Of a stretch of 64,000 nucleotides of DNA, positions 12,530 through 25,025 are shown piece after piece. Made by a program: the position numbers and the translations under genes. Every line of letters starts with the position of its first letter. Position 1 is the first letter of the stretch. The notes beneath the pieces were generated by a model. The model saw nothing but the letters and a program-made list of their open reading frames with translations, made no database searches and was not told the origin of the DNA. Source of the stretch: Lumbricus terrestris (Eukaryota > Annelida > Clitellata > Crassiclitellata > Lumbricidae); NCBI GenBank assembly GCA_949752735.1, contig OX457043.1:44519263-44583262 (forward strand). Direction: 5' to 3'.

Positions 12530-12880
12530 TGATGATGATGATAATGATGGTGGTGGTGGTGTTGATGGTGGTGATGGTCATGGTGGTGATCGTGGTGGTG
12601 CTGTTCGTGGGTGATAGTGGTGGTGGTCGTGGTGCTCGTGGTGATGGTGTTGATGATGGTCATGGTGGTGGTCGTGGTAGTGGTGTTCGTGGGTGATAGT
12701 GGTGGTTGTCGTGGTGCTCGTGGTGATGGTGATGGTGGTTTTGATGATCGTCATGGTCATGGTGGTGGTCGTGGTAGTGGTGGTCGTGGGGGATAGTGGT
12801 GGTGGTCGTGGTGCTCGTGCCATGGTGGTGGTGATGGCGGTGATGGTGATTGTTGTGAGAGTGATGATGACCGATGGGGT
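12530..12880. repeat. (GGT)n/(GAT)n repeat region
   Basis: GGTGGT, GATGGT and CGTGGT trinucleotide repeats arranged in about 80-100-bp higher-order copies (GTTCGTGGGTGATAGTGG recurs). The following 12881-13263 shows nothing recognisable. Confidence 0.9.
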
Positions 12881-13261
12881 CGTGGTGTTGGTGCGTGCAT
12901 ACGTGCACATAATTTATGTGCTTGTGCATGCAACTACATGTGCACTGTATACATGCATACTTTCACAAGTGCATTCAAACATACACACACACATGCGTAT
13001 ATATACAGTCACACGCACGAGCATATACATATGCAATGCATATAAATATAGATTTATATGTGTTTACAAAAAGATACACATCAGCCTGCCTTCTTCTCGT
13101 GGTTCTCTTGGGACGTGCAGCAGTGGCATTGATTTTATGACAAAACGATGTTCGACTCGTCAATTCGAAAGAGAGATAGACATTCGACGAAGACAAACAG
13201 AAACGGATAAGCATGCAGCTATGCACACAGACGACCATGCAGCCACAGACGCACAGGCCAA

Positions 13262-13472
<211 letters not shown>

Positions 13473-13643
13473 ATTCGTTTTATTGAGTTCTTGCTGACAT
13501 ACCGCAGTCAGTTACAACAAGAAATAATACAGAAAAATCATAATAATTCAATCGAATGGTTGGAAATCAGAAAGAGGGGCAATGGTCGAGTATCTGTAAA
13601 GTATTCGAGAAAAGAAATTCCTTTTTTCGTCCTTAATCGGTAG

Positions 13644-14068
13644 CAGTGGCGTAGCCAGTTATTTTTTCATGGGGGGCAGTGGGGTGGCAGCTTAAAATGA
13701 TGGGGTGGCTACCGTTGGCAATTAAAGCGTGCATCGGCATCGGTATATTGCCATAGACTATGTATTTTTAGATTTTGGATGTATTACAGTATTGGACATA
13801 ATACGCATGCAAGCCTCACTAGCCTGTCTGTCCACAGTGCACTATAGTGGCCTGTCCCACTTTCCCATCACCCACCCTATAAGAAGTTGTACAGGAAGTT
13901 GTATAAAAAATAAAATAAGTCAGAAATTATATAACATTCTTTAATTCTTTATCACTCGTAAAAGTAAAAAGTAAAACAAACGCAGGGATTGGGGGGGGGC
14001 AGCTGGGGAGCAGCCCTTTCATTTGGGGGGCGGCTGCCCCCCCTTGCCCCCCCGTAGTTACGCCACTG
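13644..14068. mobile_element. hAT-like MITE (CAGTGGCGTAGCC end)
   Basis: Ends CAGTGGCGTAGCC and GTAGTTACGCCACTG are inverted. The perfect 8-bp duplication ATCGGTAG is at 13636-13643 and 14069-14076. G-runs lie just inside each end. No transposase. Confidence 0.88.
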
Positions 14069-14241
14069 ATCGGTAGTTCAAAACTGTGAGGACGAGGACG
14101 AAGATTATAAGGCCTGTGGACTCTCGGTGGGAAAATGTTAATCAGGACGTGTGAGTCGAGTCGGATCACTGTACGAAGTAGCCGATTTTCAATGTAATGT
14201 AGGCCTACAAGAGCTTCAACGCTCTTAATTAATATCAGGTG

Positions 14242-14439
14242 TCAGAAAGCCGTAAAGTCCCATCTCACGATGAAACTCTCTAGTTTTGATCGGTCGTCGG
14301 CAGTAGTCAGGCCCCACCAGGTAGGGGCAGCGTAGAAGAGACACGCTGTTGTTCTAGCTCTGGCAACGTTGTGTAGGGCAGTAGGTGGAAGTCCATGAGC
14401 TCTTATAGGACGCTCAAGGCGTAGATGGAGGAAGAGCAA
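14242..14439 (-). pseudogene. LINE reverse-transcriptase C-terminal fragment
   Basis: The minus-strand frame reads LRLERPIRAHGLPP, then ALHNVARARTTACLFYAAP, then TWWGLTTADDRSKLE. This matches the conserved 'hGL....L..v..a.....LlYAaPaWwGf....d...le' block just after the RT domain in CR1/Jockey-type non-LTR retrotransposons. Only this block survives. Confidence 0.7.
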
Positions 14440-14616
14440 GAATTAAGGACACGACTGACATGCGACGTAGAACAAAAAGCTTTTTAAGTCGACTTATTAT
14501 AAGCCTCACGAAATACATACACATAAATATTCATGTTCGTACTCAACATATATATACAGTGTACACTATATAGCCTATATATTATATAGATAATTATATA
14601 AAATACAGATGTATAT

Positions 14617-14617
14617 A

Positions 14618-14684
<67 letters not shown>
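14617..14684. repeat. (TA)n microsatellite
   Basis: About 34 uninterrupted TA units. Confidence 0.97.
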
Positions 14685-14685
<1 letters not shown>

Positions 14686-14904
14686 GTCTATCAATATCTG
14701 TGTATTATGTGCACATTGGCTATATAATTATTTGCGGACATTGATCCACGAATTGATCTGCGAAAGGAATAAGGAATATAGGGCGCGTCTATATTTGCAA
14801 TGCGCACAGGCGAGAATCCGCTCCTTGGAGATGAAGCCTGCAGCAGTTCTGCAGTAATATTATAGCGCCGCATTAATTGTATACGCTGGCATTTCTTCAA
14901 TGCC

Positions 14905-15244
14905 ACAGTTTGTTTGTTTGTATGTGCATTTGTTATAGTGCCCATTCAAGTTCCCTACTCAGAGGCGCTCCCGACTGCAGAGCGGACACTGACGATTTTT
15001 TTAGTAATCGGAAACGGTTTTCTTATCATTCATTTGTCGCATAATTTCATGTTTTTTGATTATGTGCTAATGAATGCGTTCTATTGTTTTTTTTATTTTT
15101 CATTTCGGGGGGTGTTTTTATGGTTTTATTTCATGTTTTTTCCATTATGTCCTAGTAAATTTATCATATTTTATTTTTATACATTTCCATTTCAGGGGTG
15201 TTCAAACACCCAATACACTTCATATAGCTACATGTACGGCCTTG
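14905..15244 (-). mobile_element. SINE tail fragment plus truncated MITE
   Basis: 14905-14990 is the minus-strand 3' part of the tRNA-derived SINE (TTTGTATGTGCATTTGTTAT..CAGAGGCGCTCCCGACTGCAG). It is followed by a truncated relative of the 2547-2873 MITE, whose right end (TACGGCCTTG) stops at 15244. Confidence 0.6.
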
Positions 15245-15779
15245 TGAACATAACCGTAGCTTACCAGATGCTACTCGCTGTCTCTGGCCAATTTTTTGCC
15301 TCCAGACGAGAGATCAAAAACTTAACAGCGCCGCAAGTAAAAACATATAAATAACAAAACCATCTGCGAAGACCATGCTCTGCCTCCATATTTTGCCAAT
15401 CCCGAGGGATCATCTCTACCTCGGGGAAAAAAGAATAATAATATCCAGAGCTCTCCAGAGCTTCAATGCAGTCGCTTTTTGTAGCGCCAGTTCTATATCT
15501 GCTAATTTTTGCCAACACAGGGAGATCGGAGAATCATTTGTATATAGCCTGGGGAAAATAAAAATAATAATTACGAGCGCGTTTGAGCCATCAGAGCGAG
15601 CACTTTTTTAAATTCTATTTAATGCAATTGAATAGCCGTTGTCTGACTGCAACAGTACTGTTGGGGATCAATTACAAATCTCATAAACAACAGAGGCCTA
15701 ACACATAATATAATTATGCATTGTATAAATTATGTAGAATTGATGTCAAGGTCTGTAGACCAACTGAAAAATGGTCCAA
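15245..15779. other. No gene recognised
   Basis: No coding or repeat-family evidence beyond isolated SINE-like words near 15480. Confidence 0.4.
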
Positions 15780-16015
15780 ATATAGACAGACGAAGATATA
15801 GGCAGACGGAGATATAGACAGATGAAGATATAGACAGGCGGAGTCACGGAGATACAGACAAACGGAGATACAGACAGAATCTGATGGAGATTTAGACAGA
15901 CGGAGATACAGACAGACGGAGATTTAGACAGACGGAGATACAGACAGACGGAGATTTAGACAGACGGAGATACAGACAGACGGAGATTTAGACAGACGGA
16001 GATACATGTAGAGAA
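15780..16015. repeat. Minisatellite (GACAGACGGAGATACA)
   Basis: About a dozen degenerate 16-bp copies alternating GATACA and GATTTA. The flank to 16500 has no recognised gene. Confidence 0.9.
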
Positions 16016-16634
16016 AGACAGACTGCTATAAGGCGATAAGATAGAAAGACAGAAAAAATCAGACATGCAGATAGATAGGCCATGTCCTAGCAAACTGATA
16101 TAGGGGTGTGGCGAGTAAACATATATAGACAAGCGGCTACAGAAAAGTGGGCCGTACACAGACATACACAGGAAGGCACAAAGAAGCTCAGAGACAGGCA
16201 GAAAAACGCACAGACAGACGCATTAGGACAAAGGCAAGGATATATGCACAAACATACCGAAACATGGACAGACAGAAACTTGCTCATTCATTCCGAAAAA
16301 TACATTTAGATGATATTCCGAAACCTCTCCAGAGATCACGACGTATTGAGCATACAAACGATCAAGTACACGCGTCGTACTCCAAGTACCTAAATAAGTA
16401 CCGATCGGAGATACTTGGCATTTGCTGCGGATATGTCGACCGAGAAATGAGTTTGACAGATGATGTAGCGCCAGTTCTCCAGAGACGGTTCTTAGTTCGA
16501 CTGCTGCTGCTGCTGGTGCTGCTGATGCTGGACAATATATGTATACGGAGAATGAGGATGAGAGGAAGGGAGATGCAGAGGCATTAGGGCGATGGTGGTG
16601 GTTGGCCATGCGTGGAGATGGTCCATTGATCGAC

Positions 16635-16830
16635 GGATGGACGGAAGGAAGGACGGACGGACGGACGGATGGACGGACGAAAGGACGGATGGACGGACGG
16701 ACGGACGGGAGGAGGGAAGGACGGACGGACGGAAGGATGGAAGGACGGACGGACGGACGGAAGGATGGACAGATGGATGGGCGGACGGACGGAAGGACGG
16801 ACAGATGGATGGACGGACGAAGAAGGTTAA
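16635..16830. repeat. (GGAC)n/(GGAT)n array
   Basis: Tetranucleotide array GGACGGAC with GGAA and GGAT variants. Confidence 0.95.
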
Positions 16831-16899
16831 ATACCAGGACAAAGACATCGATCGCTTGACACCACATACAATGTACAATTGTACATGTATACAGATCGA

Positions 16900-17360
16900 T
16901 CGCATCTGTCTGTTTGCCTGTCTGTCTGTCTGTCTATTTCGTTGTCTGTCTATTTGATTATCGGTCTGTATGTGTGCCTGTCTCTTTCTCTTTCTCTTCC
17001 CAGTTCTGTCTGTCTGCCTTTCCGCTTGCCTGGTTGTCTGCATGTCCCTCCTTTTTCCTATGTGTCTCTCCCTCTATTTGTCTCTACATGTATATATCCT
17101 CCTATTCTCTATCACTCTCATTCTCTTCCCAGTTATGCATGTCTGTATCTGTCTGTCTGTCTATCTGTCTGTCTAGCCCTTATAATACTACAAAGTCAGG
17201 CAGATAGATAGGCGTACAGACAGACAGATAGGCAGACACATAGACAGCCAGATGGGCAGTCAAATAGGCATATACAGATTGGCAGATAGGCAGGCAGAGA
17301 GGCAAGCAGACAGTTAGGCAGACTCTCTAGTCCTCTTTCTCTGTCGCTCTCTCTCTTTCA
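16900..17360. repeat. CTGT/CTCT then CAGA microsatellites
   Basis: A pyrimidine tetranucleotide tract to about 17175 switches to purine CAGA/GGCA repeats on the same strand, forming a potential long hairpin. Confidence 0.85.
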
Positions 17361-17970
17361 TTCTTCCTTTCTTGCAGGATGAAATTAATACCACTCATGT
17401 CAGATCAAATTTTGCCTTTTGAGCGATGAGGACGAAATCAATCTTTCGCCGACCAAAGACTTTTATAAATTTCAGAGCGTCATGTTCTCGCCCTTGTCTC
17501 CTATAAATTATATTACCCTGACATATTGGAGTCCATGCTCTGCTATACGGCACATGGCCCTGTGTACATTTATGTGGTCGCCTTGCTGCCCCTTCCTTGA
17601 GGTCAGGACTCCTCTGAGTCGAAGGTCAGCGAAGTGTTGACACCAATTCATAAATCGTTGCATAATTGTATGGGACAGTTTAAGAAGGAGGTTGGGAGGC
17701 TATGCGCACATTTTGTCTAAGCGAAACATTCAATGAATTATAGTTCCTGTTACCGAAGTGCTATAAATTCTGAGTATGTTTAAGTACTGTAAGACTGCTG
17801 TTATAGGTTATGTGGTCAATGGTCAGGCATTAAAAGCGGCACTTCGATCCCTTTTGGGTCTGGCCGCTGCATCACAGAAACACCATTAATTTTGTACTCT
17901 CCAGTATGATATTAATTAAAACAATAAATGCAATGAATCAATACAATACCGTATAACTGCAATTTCACAT
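17361..17970. other. No gene recognised
   Basis: A 73-codon frame at 17419-17640 has no recognisable domain. Nothing else is visible. Confidence 0.4.
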
Positions 17971-17974
17971 TGAC

Positions 17975-18205
17975 CTTCTCACATGTTCGTCGCCTTGTAG
18001 CCGAAGGGTTGCAGGTTCGAATCCACCTCGAGTCGCCGCGGAGGGACCTTGGGCAAGTTCTTCACTTGCAATTGCTCAGCGCTTCGGCGTGAAACTCCGA
18101 TGCAGTGTTCGCTCTGTAGTCGGGAGCGCCTCTGAGTAGGGAGCTTGAAGGGGCGCTATAGCAAGCCTACTATACATGTAGCATACAAACAAACAAACAA
18201 ACAAA
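17975..18205 (+). mobile_element. tRNA-derived SINE with (CAAA)n tail
   Basis: Carries a pol III B-box-like GGTTCGAATCC (18016-18026), then the family body (ACCTTGGGCAAGTTCTTCAC, CTTCGGCGTGAAACTCCGAT, GTCGGGAGCGCCTCTGAGTA, GGGGCGCTATA). It ends in ACAAACAAACAAACAAAC. The A-box half is decayed. Confidence 0.8.
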
Positions 18206-18289
18206 GCTCAGAAGTGCACACACGCCTCGACGGCTAAACTGCAATTGTAGCCTATTGCAGAGCAACTGTGGTCCCATATATACACAGTT

Positions 18290-18454
18290 AGCTTCTCGGA
18301 CGGAAATCGAACCCATACTCTATGCGTTACAGGACGACCGCTCTAACCACTATAGGTCACCGTGCCTCACGAATAAATGAATGCATGATAGCGTAGCATA
18401 CATGTAATAGTAGATTTTAGTTTATTTTTCATACCTTTTACCCTAATAATAGGC

Positions 18455-18507
<53 letters not shown>

Positions 18508-18770
18508 GGCCTATTCTCTTTATTGAAACAATCCGGTTGACACACCGCAACCGGTTACAATGTGCAATTATGCAGTTTAAACAATTCACAAGAACGGAGA
18601 TCACAGACTACACAAATCTTGACTATACTAACTGAGCAGACAGCCTGCAATACATGGCGCTAATAGCAGCCTACAAAGCATATTCGCCCAACGGGGCTCG
18701 AACTCGCTACCTCTCGCACTCTACGCCAGCGTGTTATCCATTACTCTACCGGGCCTCCCCCCACTTACTG
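18290..18770 (-). mobile_element. Two tRNA-like SINE heads around (AAT)n
   Basis: Minus-strand tRNA-like segments lie at about 18293-18370 (A-box TAGTGGTTAGAGCGG, B-box GGTTCGATTTC) and 18685-18765 (B-box AGTTCGAGCCC). Between them is an (AAT)n tract at 18455-18507. Acceptor stems do not pair properly, so these are SINE heads rather than functional tRNAs. Confidence 0.55.
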
Positions 18771-19475
18771 CCCACTTACTGCTTGCCTTTGTCACGAGAA
18801 GCGACCGAAAATGGGCCAAGATCAATTTAGGAAATTGTCAAAAGAAAGAGCAATATATATCTGCACAAAGTTCCATATATCGTTTATGAATGACCGCCAT
18901 TTTGAAAGGCAGTTAATCTTCAGCAGTTTTCGATTACGGAGACAATTAATGAACCCAGCGTGTCACAGATGTTTCGTCAGATGCCAGTGACAGTTAGAGA
19001 AGAAGAATGGCATCATCTGCCCTTGCAACTGCCCACATGCGAGACCCATGCTCCCACACTGACCCCATAACGAACCCAAATGCTTCACATCTGGTGACCT
19101 TGTAACATTTTTGTATCACCGTATAGTTGGACTGGGATCGCCTCTGAGTGGGCTTTTGAAGGGTCGCTATATAAATTCGTGAATCGAATGAATGAACGAA
19201 TGAATGAATGAATGGTCACCATGGATACGCTAGAATTGCGACGGTATTAAGCCCCGAAGTATGCCGCAATTTCCTGAAGATGAAGCCCTGATTTAGTGAA
19301 GCACTAATCGAAAACGTTGGCCTTGCCTCTCTTTCTTTATTTTTTCCACAAACATCAACTCCTATATTGCTAATAAGCTGAGACGAGTAGATTTACCGAG
19401 TAGCTTTGCTCTTCTGTTATATCGTATACGCGTCTCATCTCCGGCAGACTGCAGTCGCGTCGCCATCAACATCAT
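18771..19475. other. No gene; SINE tail with (GAAT)n
   Basis: A SINE-tail piece at about 19125-19215 (GGATCGCCTCTGAGTGGG..GGGTCGCTATATAAATTCG) ends in GAAT repeats. Nothing else recognised. Confidence 0.45.
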
Positions 19476-19479
19476 CAGC

Positions 19480-19550
19480 GATGAGACAAGCAGCCATCAG
19501 CGATGAGACAAGCAGCCATCAGCGAGACAAGCAGCCATCAGCCATCCGCC
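19480..19550. repeat. Short tandem repeat (AGCAGCCATCAGCGA)
   Basis: Three copies of AGACAAGCAGCCATCAGCGA, the spacing changing slightly. Confidence 0.7.
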
Positions 19551-21050
19551 ATCGTAAGTGTTTGCGAACATGCGTGGACAATCTATGCTGTCATGGTCTG
19601 CGTCGCGCCACGATGGCTGTGAGGCTTGCTCCTAATTGACAAGATTGTATGCGCAGAAACCTCGGTACGGTACGAAATCAGTTGAGAGGGTTGTCGAGGC
19701 TCGTTAGTGCCCTGCAGGAATGACAGGCGGCTCAGAAATAAGGGGGTTGGTGGTTCATCAAAGGGTGATGATTGCCAAGGGGTTGAGGGTTCAACCCTAG
19801 TCTTAGTTAGGACGTCATATAATGTCCTCTTTTTATACCCAACTCACGTGGATCATAGTCTGACAGCCTATTGTTTTGCTACTATCCTCATGCTGACAGA
19901 CATACATTTAATATCGATATGTAGGCCTATACACACACGTGCATAGTGTGTCATGCTCATGTGGTAATTTAAATCCAGGGTAAGAGCGGTTTAGTTGTTT
20001 CAACCCCACTAGTCTTTCTTTGGACCCATTATTAAGTCTTTTTTCAAACCTTCCCATTGTCCCCAACTTCATGTGGATCATAATCTGACCCCAGTTATTT
20101 TTCTACATTTTTGATACTGCTTGCATGGTCAATCGCACTTAGGCTATCCAGTTGTATACCTTGATCTGGAAATAGTCGCTCTCGTGTCTGTCAATCAAAT
20201 TGGACGTTTCGATAGTGATTGAGATTTCTCAACGGTCAAAGGAGAGTAACCTCTTAAATTGGCGCCACCAACTTTAAGCCCCAAGATAGTAGGCTAATCT
20301 CCAGTTTAAAACATCCGATCATAACTTCACAAACACGATAAACGATCCCAACAAGAGAAGCGACAGAACACTTATTCCTTGCAATTGAAAACAAATTTAA
20401 ATAAATTGAATTTTAATTTAAATAAATATCAGTTTATACCTCGTGAATTAATTAAAACTGCTATCTCAATGGATTCCCGGGGTCAGAAAGCCTCGGATTT
20501 ATAACTGAAGGAACAAATCTCCGCACTTCACCACTGTTTGCACTCCGACAGTGCCAGTCCCAAACTTGAATAATGGAGGAGGGCCAACTCTAATGATTTC
20601 CTTTATCACACAGTGTCATTAAACGAGGCTTACTTATAAGCTAATTTGTATAGCATTTAATGGTCGGCTAATTATTGTGCAAGAGTGTACAGGAAGGGTA
20701 GGTCAAGTATAATGAAATATTTGCAGTAGCGCCTCTGTAAGATCACCAGTGGTGCATATTGTGATCAGCATATCGGATAGGGGGCCTACCTCCTAGTTCT
20801 AGGTGCATGGCTTCAACCCACATGACATAATGCTGCCAGGGCATTTAACTATAGATAGCCTAGAAAAATTGCCAGAAAGTTCGTGTAGAATTTACTGATA
20901 ATATCTGAAAGATGCAATGACAAACCTCGATGCTTCTTCTCACCAAAACTCATCTCGGTTTATTTTGAACATATTTCACACCTGTAAATTCCATAAAGCG
21001 TACTCACGTACATGAATTTTATCAATCCAAGCTTATAAGATACATATAAG
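19551..21050. other. No gene recognised
   Basis: Two loosely similar segments near 19780-19870 and 19970-20110 ('CCTAGTCTTAGTTAGGAC', 'GTGGATCATAGTCTGAC') also resemble 8440-8530, suggesting an old dispersed repeat. There is no coding evidence. Confidence 0.4.
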
Positions 21051-21051
21051 T

Positions 21052-21250
21052 GGGGCGCGGTGGTGTAGTGGTGGGTTATGGTGCCCTGGAGCGGTAAAGC
21101 CGGAGGGTTCCAGGTTAGAATCCACCTTAAACCGCCTGGAAGGGACCTTGAGTCAATCCTTCACTTGCAATTGATCGTGCGCTTCGGCGTGAGTTTCTGA
21201 TGCAGTGTCCGCGCTGTAGTCGGGAGCGCCTCTGAGTAGCGAACTTGGAA
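21052..21250 (+). mobile_element. tRNA-derived SINE, near full-length
   Basis: The head GGGGCGCGGTGGTGTAGTGG provides an A-box region, and GGTTAGAATCC is a mutated B-box. The body matches the copy at 17975. It is abruptly joined at about 21253 to a truncated 178-bp-family MITE (to 21395). Confidence 0.8.
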
Positions 21251-21252
21251 GG

Positions 21253-21395
21253 GCATTCATGCACTTGTTTTAAAATCTGAACGCCGTCCAGCCACTTATT
21301 GGCGAGCACAGACTAGAAAGGTAAGGGGCGTCCAGGCACTTCTTTTGGAGAGGTAAGGGGCGTCCAGGCACTTATTTTTCCACACTTTTGGCGCT
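21253..21395. mobile_element. Truncated 178-bp-family MITE
   Basis: Starts inside the family consensus (CATGCACTTGTTTTAAAATC) and retains the right end. A (CA)n-(TA)n microsatellite follows at 21428-21490. Confidence 0.7.
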
Positions 21396-21454
21396 GCATA
21401 CATAAATGCATGTATGCAATCATCTACGCATGTACCCACACACACACACACACG

Positions 21455-21489
<35 letters not shown>

Positions 21490-21734
21490 GCACTATGTAT
21501 GTGCAAAACAGGCAAACATAAAGATAATAAATAGAAGCGTTTAAAAATACTCTTATAATGCTGCGCCAAATGTCACAGACCGTATAATCCTCTGCATATA
21601 TACTGTCCAACAACGGTGACGAGCGTCTCTGCTATAAATAGCTGAGCACTGAGCAGGTGTTCGTTCGTGCAACAGGTGAATATGTCGTTCAAAGGACAAT
21701 GCTGTCAGTTGCAATGAACAATGCGGAACCCATC

Positions 21735-21820
21735 TGAGGCAGCGCTCGTGAATAGGCTGGTGCCCTGCATTTGGTTTTCAAGTGGAACTTTAGAAATTTG
21801 GAGATTACAATAAAATGTAA
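21735..21820 (+). mobile_element. LINE 3' tail fragment
   Basis: The phrase GCGCTCGTGAATAGGCTGGT and following bases match the segment that follows LINE coding remnants at about 61475-61540. This is therefore the 3' end of a LINE family. Confidence 0.55.
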
Positions 21821-21894
21821 TTCTTGCAAAATAACACAGTTCACTCAACTGTCATGTTCATTTGTGGTATGTAAATGAGTAAGAGAGCTACATT

Positions 21895-22195
21895 ACCTAT
21901 GATGATGATGATGATGATGGTGCTCTGCCCGAAGGCAGGTTCATTGGCTTTACGCCCCTGGGGATGAGATGAGTGAGGTGGTTTCCCGTTGCCTTCCCCA
22001 CAGGCAATGATGGGTAAGCAACTTGCCCAAGGTCGCTCCGCAGGAGTTTGCGCCCCTGCGTCCCACACGTGCTAGCCCGAGATATCTAAATCTCTGAATG
22101 TCAACTCCCAGCCCGGGGCTTGAACCGCAGTCCGTTGCAACCAACAGACGAATGCAGCTCGCACTTACCGGTGTAGCTAACTAGGCCAGCACATT
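21895..22195 (-). mobile_element. Second SINE family, minus strand
   Basis: Read on the minus strand it has a tRNA-like head with GGTTCAAGCCCCGGGCTGGG (B-box region), then GCGACCTTGGGCAAGTTGCT, and it ends in a (TCA)n tract. It differs from the main SINE family in body and tail. The next segment (22200-22635) has no recognised gene. Confidence 0.6.
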
Positions 22196-22639
22196 ACCTA
22201 TAGGGACGGGCATTTGATCCGGGGCGAAGTCGTGCTTCCACCTTAGACGATCATTTCATTTTTAGGAGATTCTATATGTAATGTGTATGTAATGTAACTA
22301 TAGCAATTTCTATAGCGCCGCTTGCAGCCATGACCACTCAGTAGCACTCCTAGTCCGAGCACCCCGAGAGACGACATGGATTTTCAGAGAGGGAGATATA
22401 TAGATTGCGGTCCAGGTCGGAGAGTCTTTCATATATAGAGTGGCGGGAGAGGAAGGATATTCCATAAGGAGGACAAAATGATTCCAAGGGATCTGGCTTG
22501 AGCAATATAATGGTCCCATAATTATAGCTCGTTGGGCAAACATGTCATACGATCCAGCGAACGGAGTTGCCGATGAGAAGATGCTGAAAGATTAGAACGA
22601 ATGAAATCACTTAGAATTTGATATTTCGGCGTCAACAAT

Positions 22640-22865
22640 TGTTTGTATGTGCACTTGTTATAGCGCCCCTTCAAGCTCTCTCCACTCAGTGGCGCTCACG
22701 AAATGCAGAGCGGACACTGCATCGGAGTTTCACGTCGAAGCGCAGAGCAATTGCGAGTGAAGGACTTGCCCATTCGCTGGATCATCCTTACGCGGCGAGG
22801 TGGATTCGAACCTCGAACCTTCCGGCTTCAAGGCAATGACGCCACTACACCACCGCGCCTCACGA
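22640..22865 (-). mobile_element. tRNA-derived SINE, minus strand
   Basis: Full-length family member: B-box complement GGATTCGAACC, then the head complement ACTACACCACCGCGCC at its right end. It lies immediately upstream of the U1/U3 duplication, and a related copy sits in the same place and orientation before U3 (51310-51830). Confidence 0.8.
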
Positions 22866-22963
22866 GTACTATACTACTACTGCTGCTGCTGCTGCTACTA
22901 CTACTACTACTACTGCTCCTGCTACTGCTACTGCTACTGCTACTGCTACTGCTACTGCTACTG

Positions 22964-23025
<62 letters not shown>

Positions 23026-23026
23026 G

Positions 23027-23058
<32 letters not shown>

Positions 23059-23100
23059 ACTACTACTACTACTACTACTACTAATAATAATAATAATAAT
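22866..23100. repeat. (CTA)n/(CTG)n microsatellite
   Basis: Trinucleotide CTA, CTG and CTGCTA tracts end in (AAT)n. Poly-Leu and poly-Tyr frames are artefacts. Confidence 0.97.
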
Positions 23101-23694
23101 AAAAAGAGTGATAATTTTTGTTTAATTTCAAACTAACATAATTGTGCAATATGATTACAACCAGCAATGAACTACAGGAATCTAATTTATCTGTCGGCAG
23201 CCATGCAAGGCGGCCATCTCAATTTACTGGTCAGTTTTCCAACGCCATCTGCCGAATGGAAGGATTGGGGGATGAATGTTTAATAATTGTATATAATCAT
23301 AGCTGTGCAGAATTTTTTGCACACTGTTAAACCAGGAGGTACTTATGTAGCGCTCATTTAGTTGCCAGCTGTAAGCGGCGCATTAATCTACGTCACATCG
23401 CGAATGTCTACAAAACCGCCGGAAGCAGTGAAGAGGCTTTTCAATGCGCTGTCTTCCATTTGCCAAGTCATTGATTTTCTAAGACTGCATGGAGAATCCA
23501 TACATGTATAATACAGCTAACGTGTCTAGCATTCGCGCCAATGTGAGCAACGCATATTGACGTTTACTGTGCAGATAATGCAATACTTTCCCCCCCCATA
23601 TATACTACAATATATATATATATACTGTAGTAGTGATTTGCTGCTTTGCGGCCAGCCATCTTATCATCCACGATATTATCTACAACAGTCATCT

Positions 23695-24050
23695 ATGACA
23701 TGCAATTGTGCGCAATCATCCATCCATCCACTGTAATCCACAGTCATCCTGATCATGCAAACATCTATATTCTACAGTCATTCGTATCGTGCAGTCTTGC
23801 TCAGATATCCAGAGTCAATTAGTGATTCACAACCATCCGCATGATGCAACCGTGTGTAGTTATCCGTAGTTATCCCCAGTCATCCGCTGTCGTCCATAGA
23901 CATCAACAGTCATCCATAGTCATCCACAGTCATTCATAGTCATCCACAGTCATCCATAGTAATCCATAGTCATCTATAGTCATCCACAGTCATCTACTGT
24001 TATCTATAGCCATCCACAGTCATCCAGAGCCATCCAATAACATTTTCATA
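23695..24050. repeat. CATCCATAGTCATCCACAGT minisatellite
   Basis: Degenerate 10/20-bp units 'TCATCCATAG/TCATCCACAG' in tandem. A shorter version lies at 52720-52925 in U3. Confidence 0.85.
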
Positions 24051-24157
24051 CGCAGTTATCTACTGATAGATACAGGAGTTGAGGCAAAGGTTAAAAATTT
24101 CAATGATCCTTGATCAGGGTGCTGCTTAAATGAGATATTCTGCAGGAACGTTACTAC

Positions 24158-24712
24158 CATAGCTCGAGGGTACGCGTACCCTAAAATAGTACCTTTGAAA
24201 AAATACAATACGCGTATGGTACGTACCATACACAAAAATTTTGTTTGTGACTTACTCGGCGACCCATACCCTACATGTACGTATGCATGCAGTCAACAGT
24301 ATAGACTATGCGTAATTGAAATCGGCATATCCGGTAGCGTAGCAGTAAATTTAATTCGATAAATTCTTCTGTTATAATTAATTGAATGCAACTGTTCAAC
24401 CTTTTCCTTGCAATGGAGTTGGAATTTTAAGTGCTGCAGCAGAACTGAGCCGACTAACTGACATAAGTTAGTGCATTAAGTGCAATGTATGCTGGATAAA
24501 CATAGACCTACAATATAGCATTGCAGCAATTCACTACGCTGTGTACTTGACTGTGATTGTTTGCTTAAATTAAATCGAACATTCTTATAATGAGCAATGA
24601 CGAGGCTAACGTATTTTATTATTGTTTACGTACCCTAAAATAGGGTACGTTAAAAATACATACGTACCTTTCACAAAAATAGAATACGTATGGTACGTAC
24701 CCTCGAGCTTTG
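24158..24712. mobile_element. hAT-like element with proven empty site
   Basis: Ends CATAGCTCGAGGGTACG and CGTACCCTCGAGCTTTG are inverted. The perfect 8-bp duplication GTTACTAC is at 24150-24157 and 24713-24720. U3 has the single, unoccupied GTTACTAC at 53042-53049. The 555-bp interior is non-coding. Confidence 0.93.
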
Positions 24713-24739
24713 GTTACTACTCGTCTGACTTTGAACACG

Positions 24740-25025
24740 CAGTGGCGGCGCCAGGATTTCAGTTTCGGTGGGGCTGAAGCCCGCGGTAAAATTTTTCATT
24801 GTCGCCGCCAAAATTTCTGACTACCTTTTTTTTTAGTCATCGACCAAAATTCCATGAAAATTTTCCATTTTCGCCGCCAAAAATTCTGACGACCTTTTTT
24901 TTTAGTCGTCAGCCGAAAATAGTGGATATTTCAATGTAAAATAATTCAGATGGCCATTTTTAGGGGGGGCTGAGCCTCTTGTAGGGGGGGCTTAGCCTCC
25001 AGACCCCCCCCTAGCGCCGCCACTG
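24740..25025. mobile_element. hAT-like MITE with proven empty site
   Basis: Ends CAGTGGCGGCGCCAGG and TAGCGCCGCCACTG are inverted. The perfect 8-bp duplication TGAACACG is at 24732-24739 and 25026-25033. The unoccupied target is seen once in U3 at 53061-53068. It landed 11 bases from the previous element's duplication. Confidence 0.95.

Noticed and set aside
18680..18770. Possible tRNA gene on the minus strand
   Set aside because: The B-box is good but the acceptor stem does not pair and no clean anticodon arm is visible; better explained as a SINE head.
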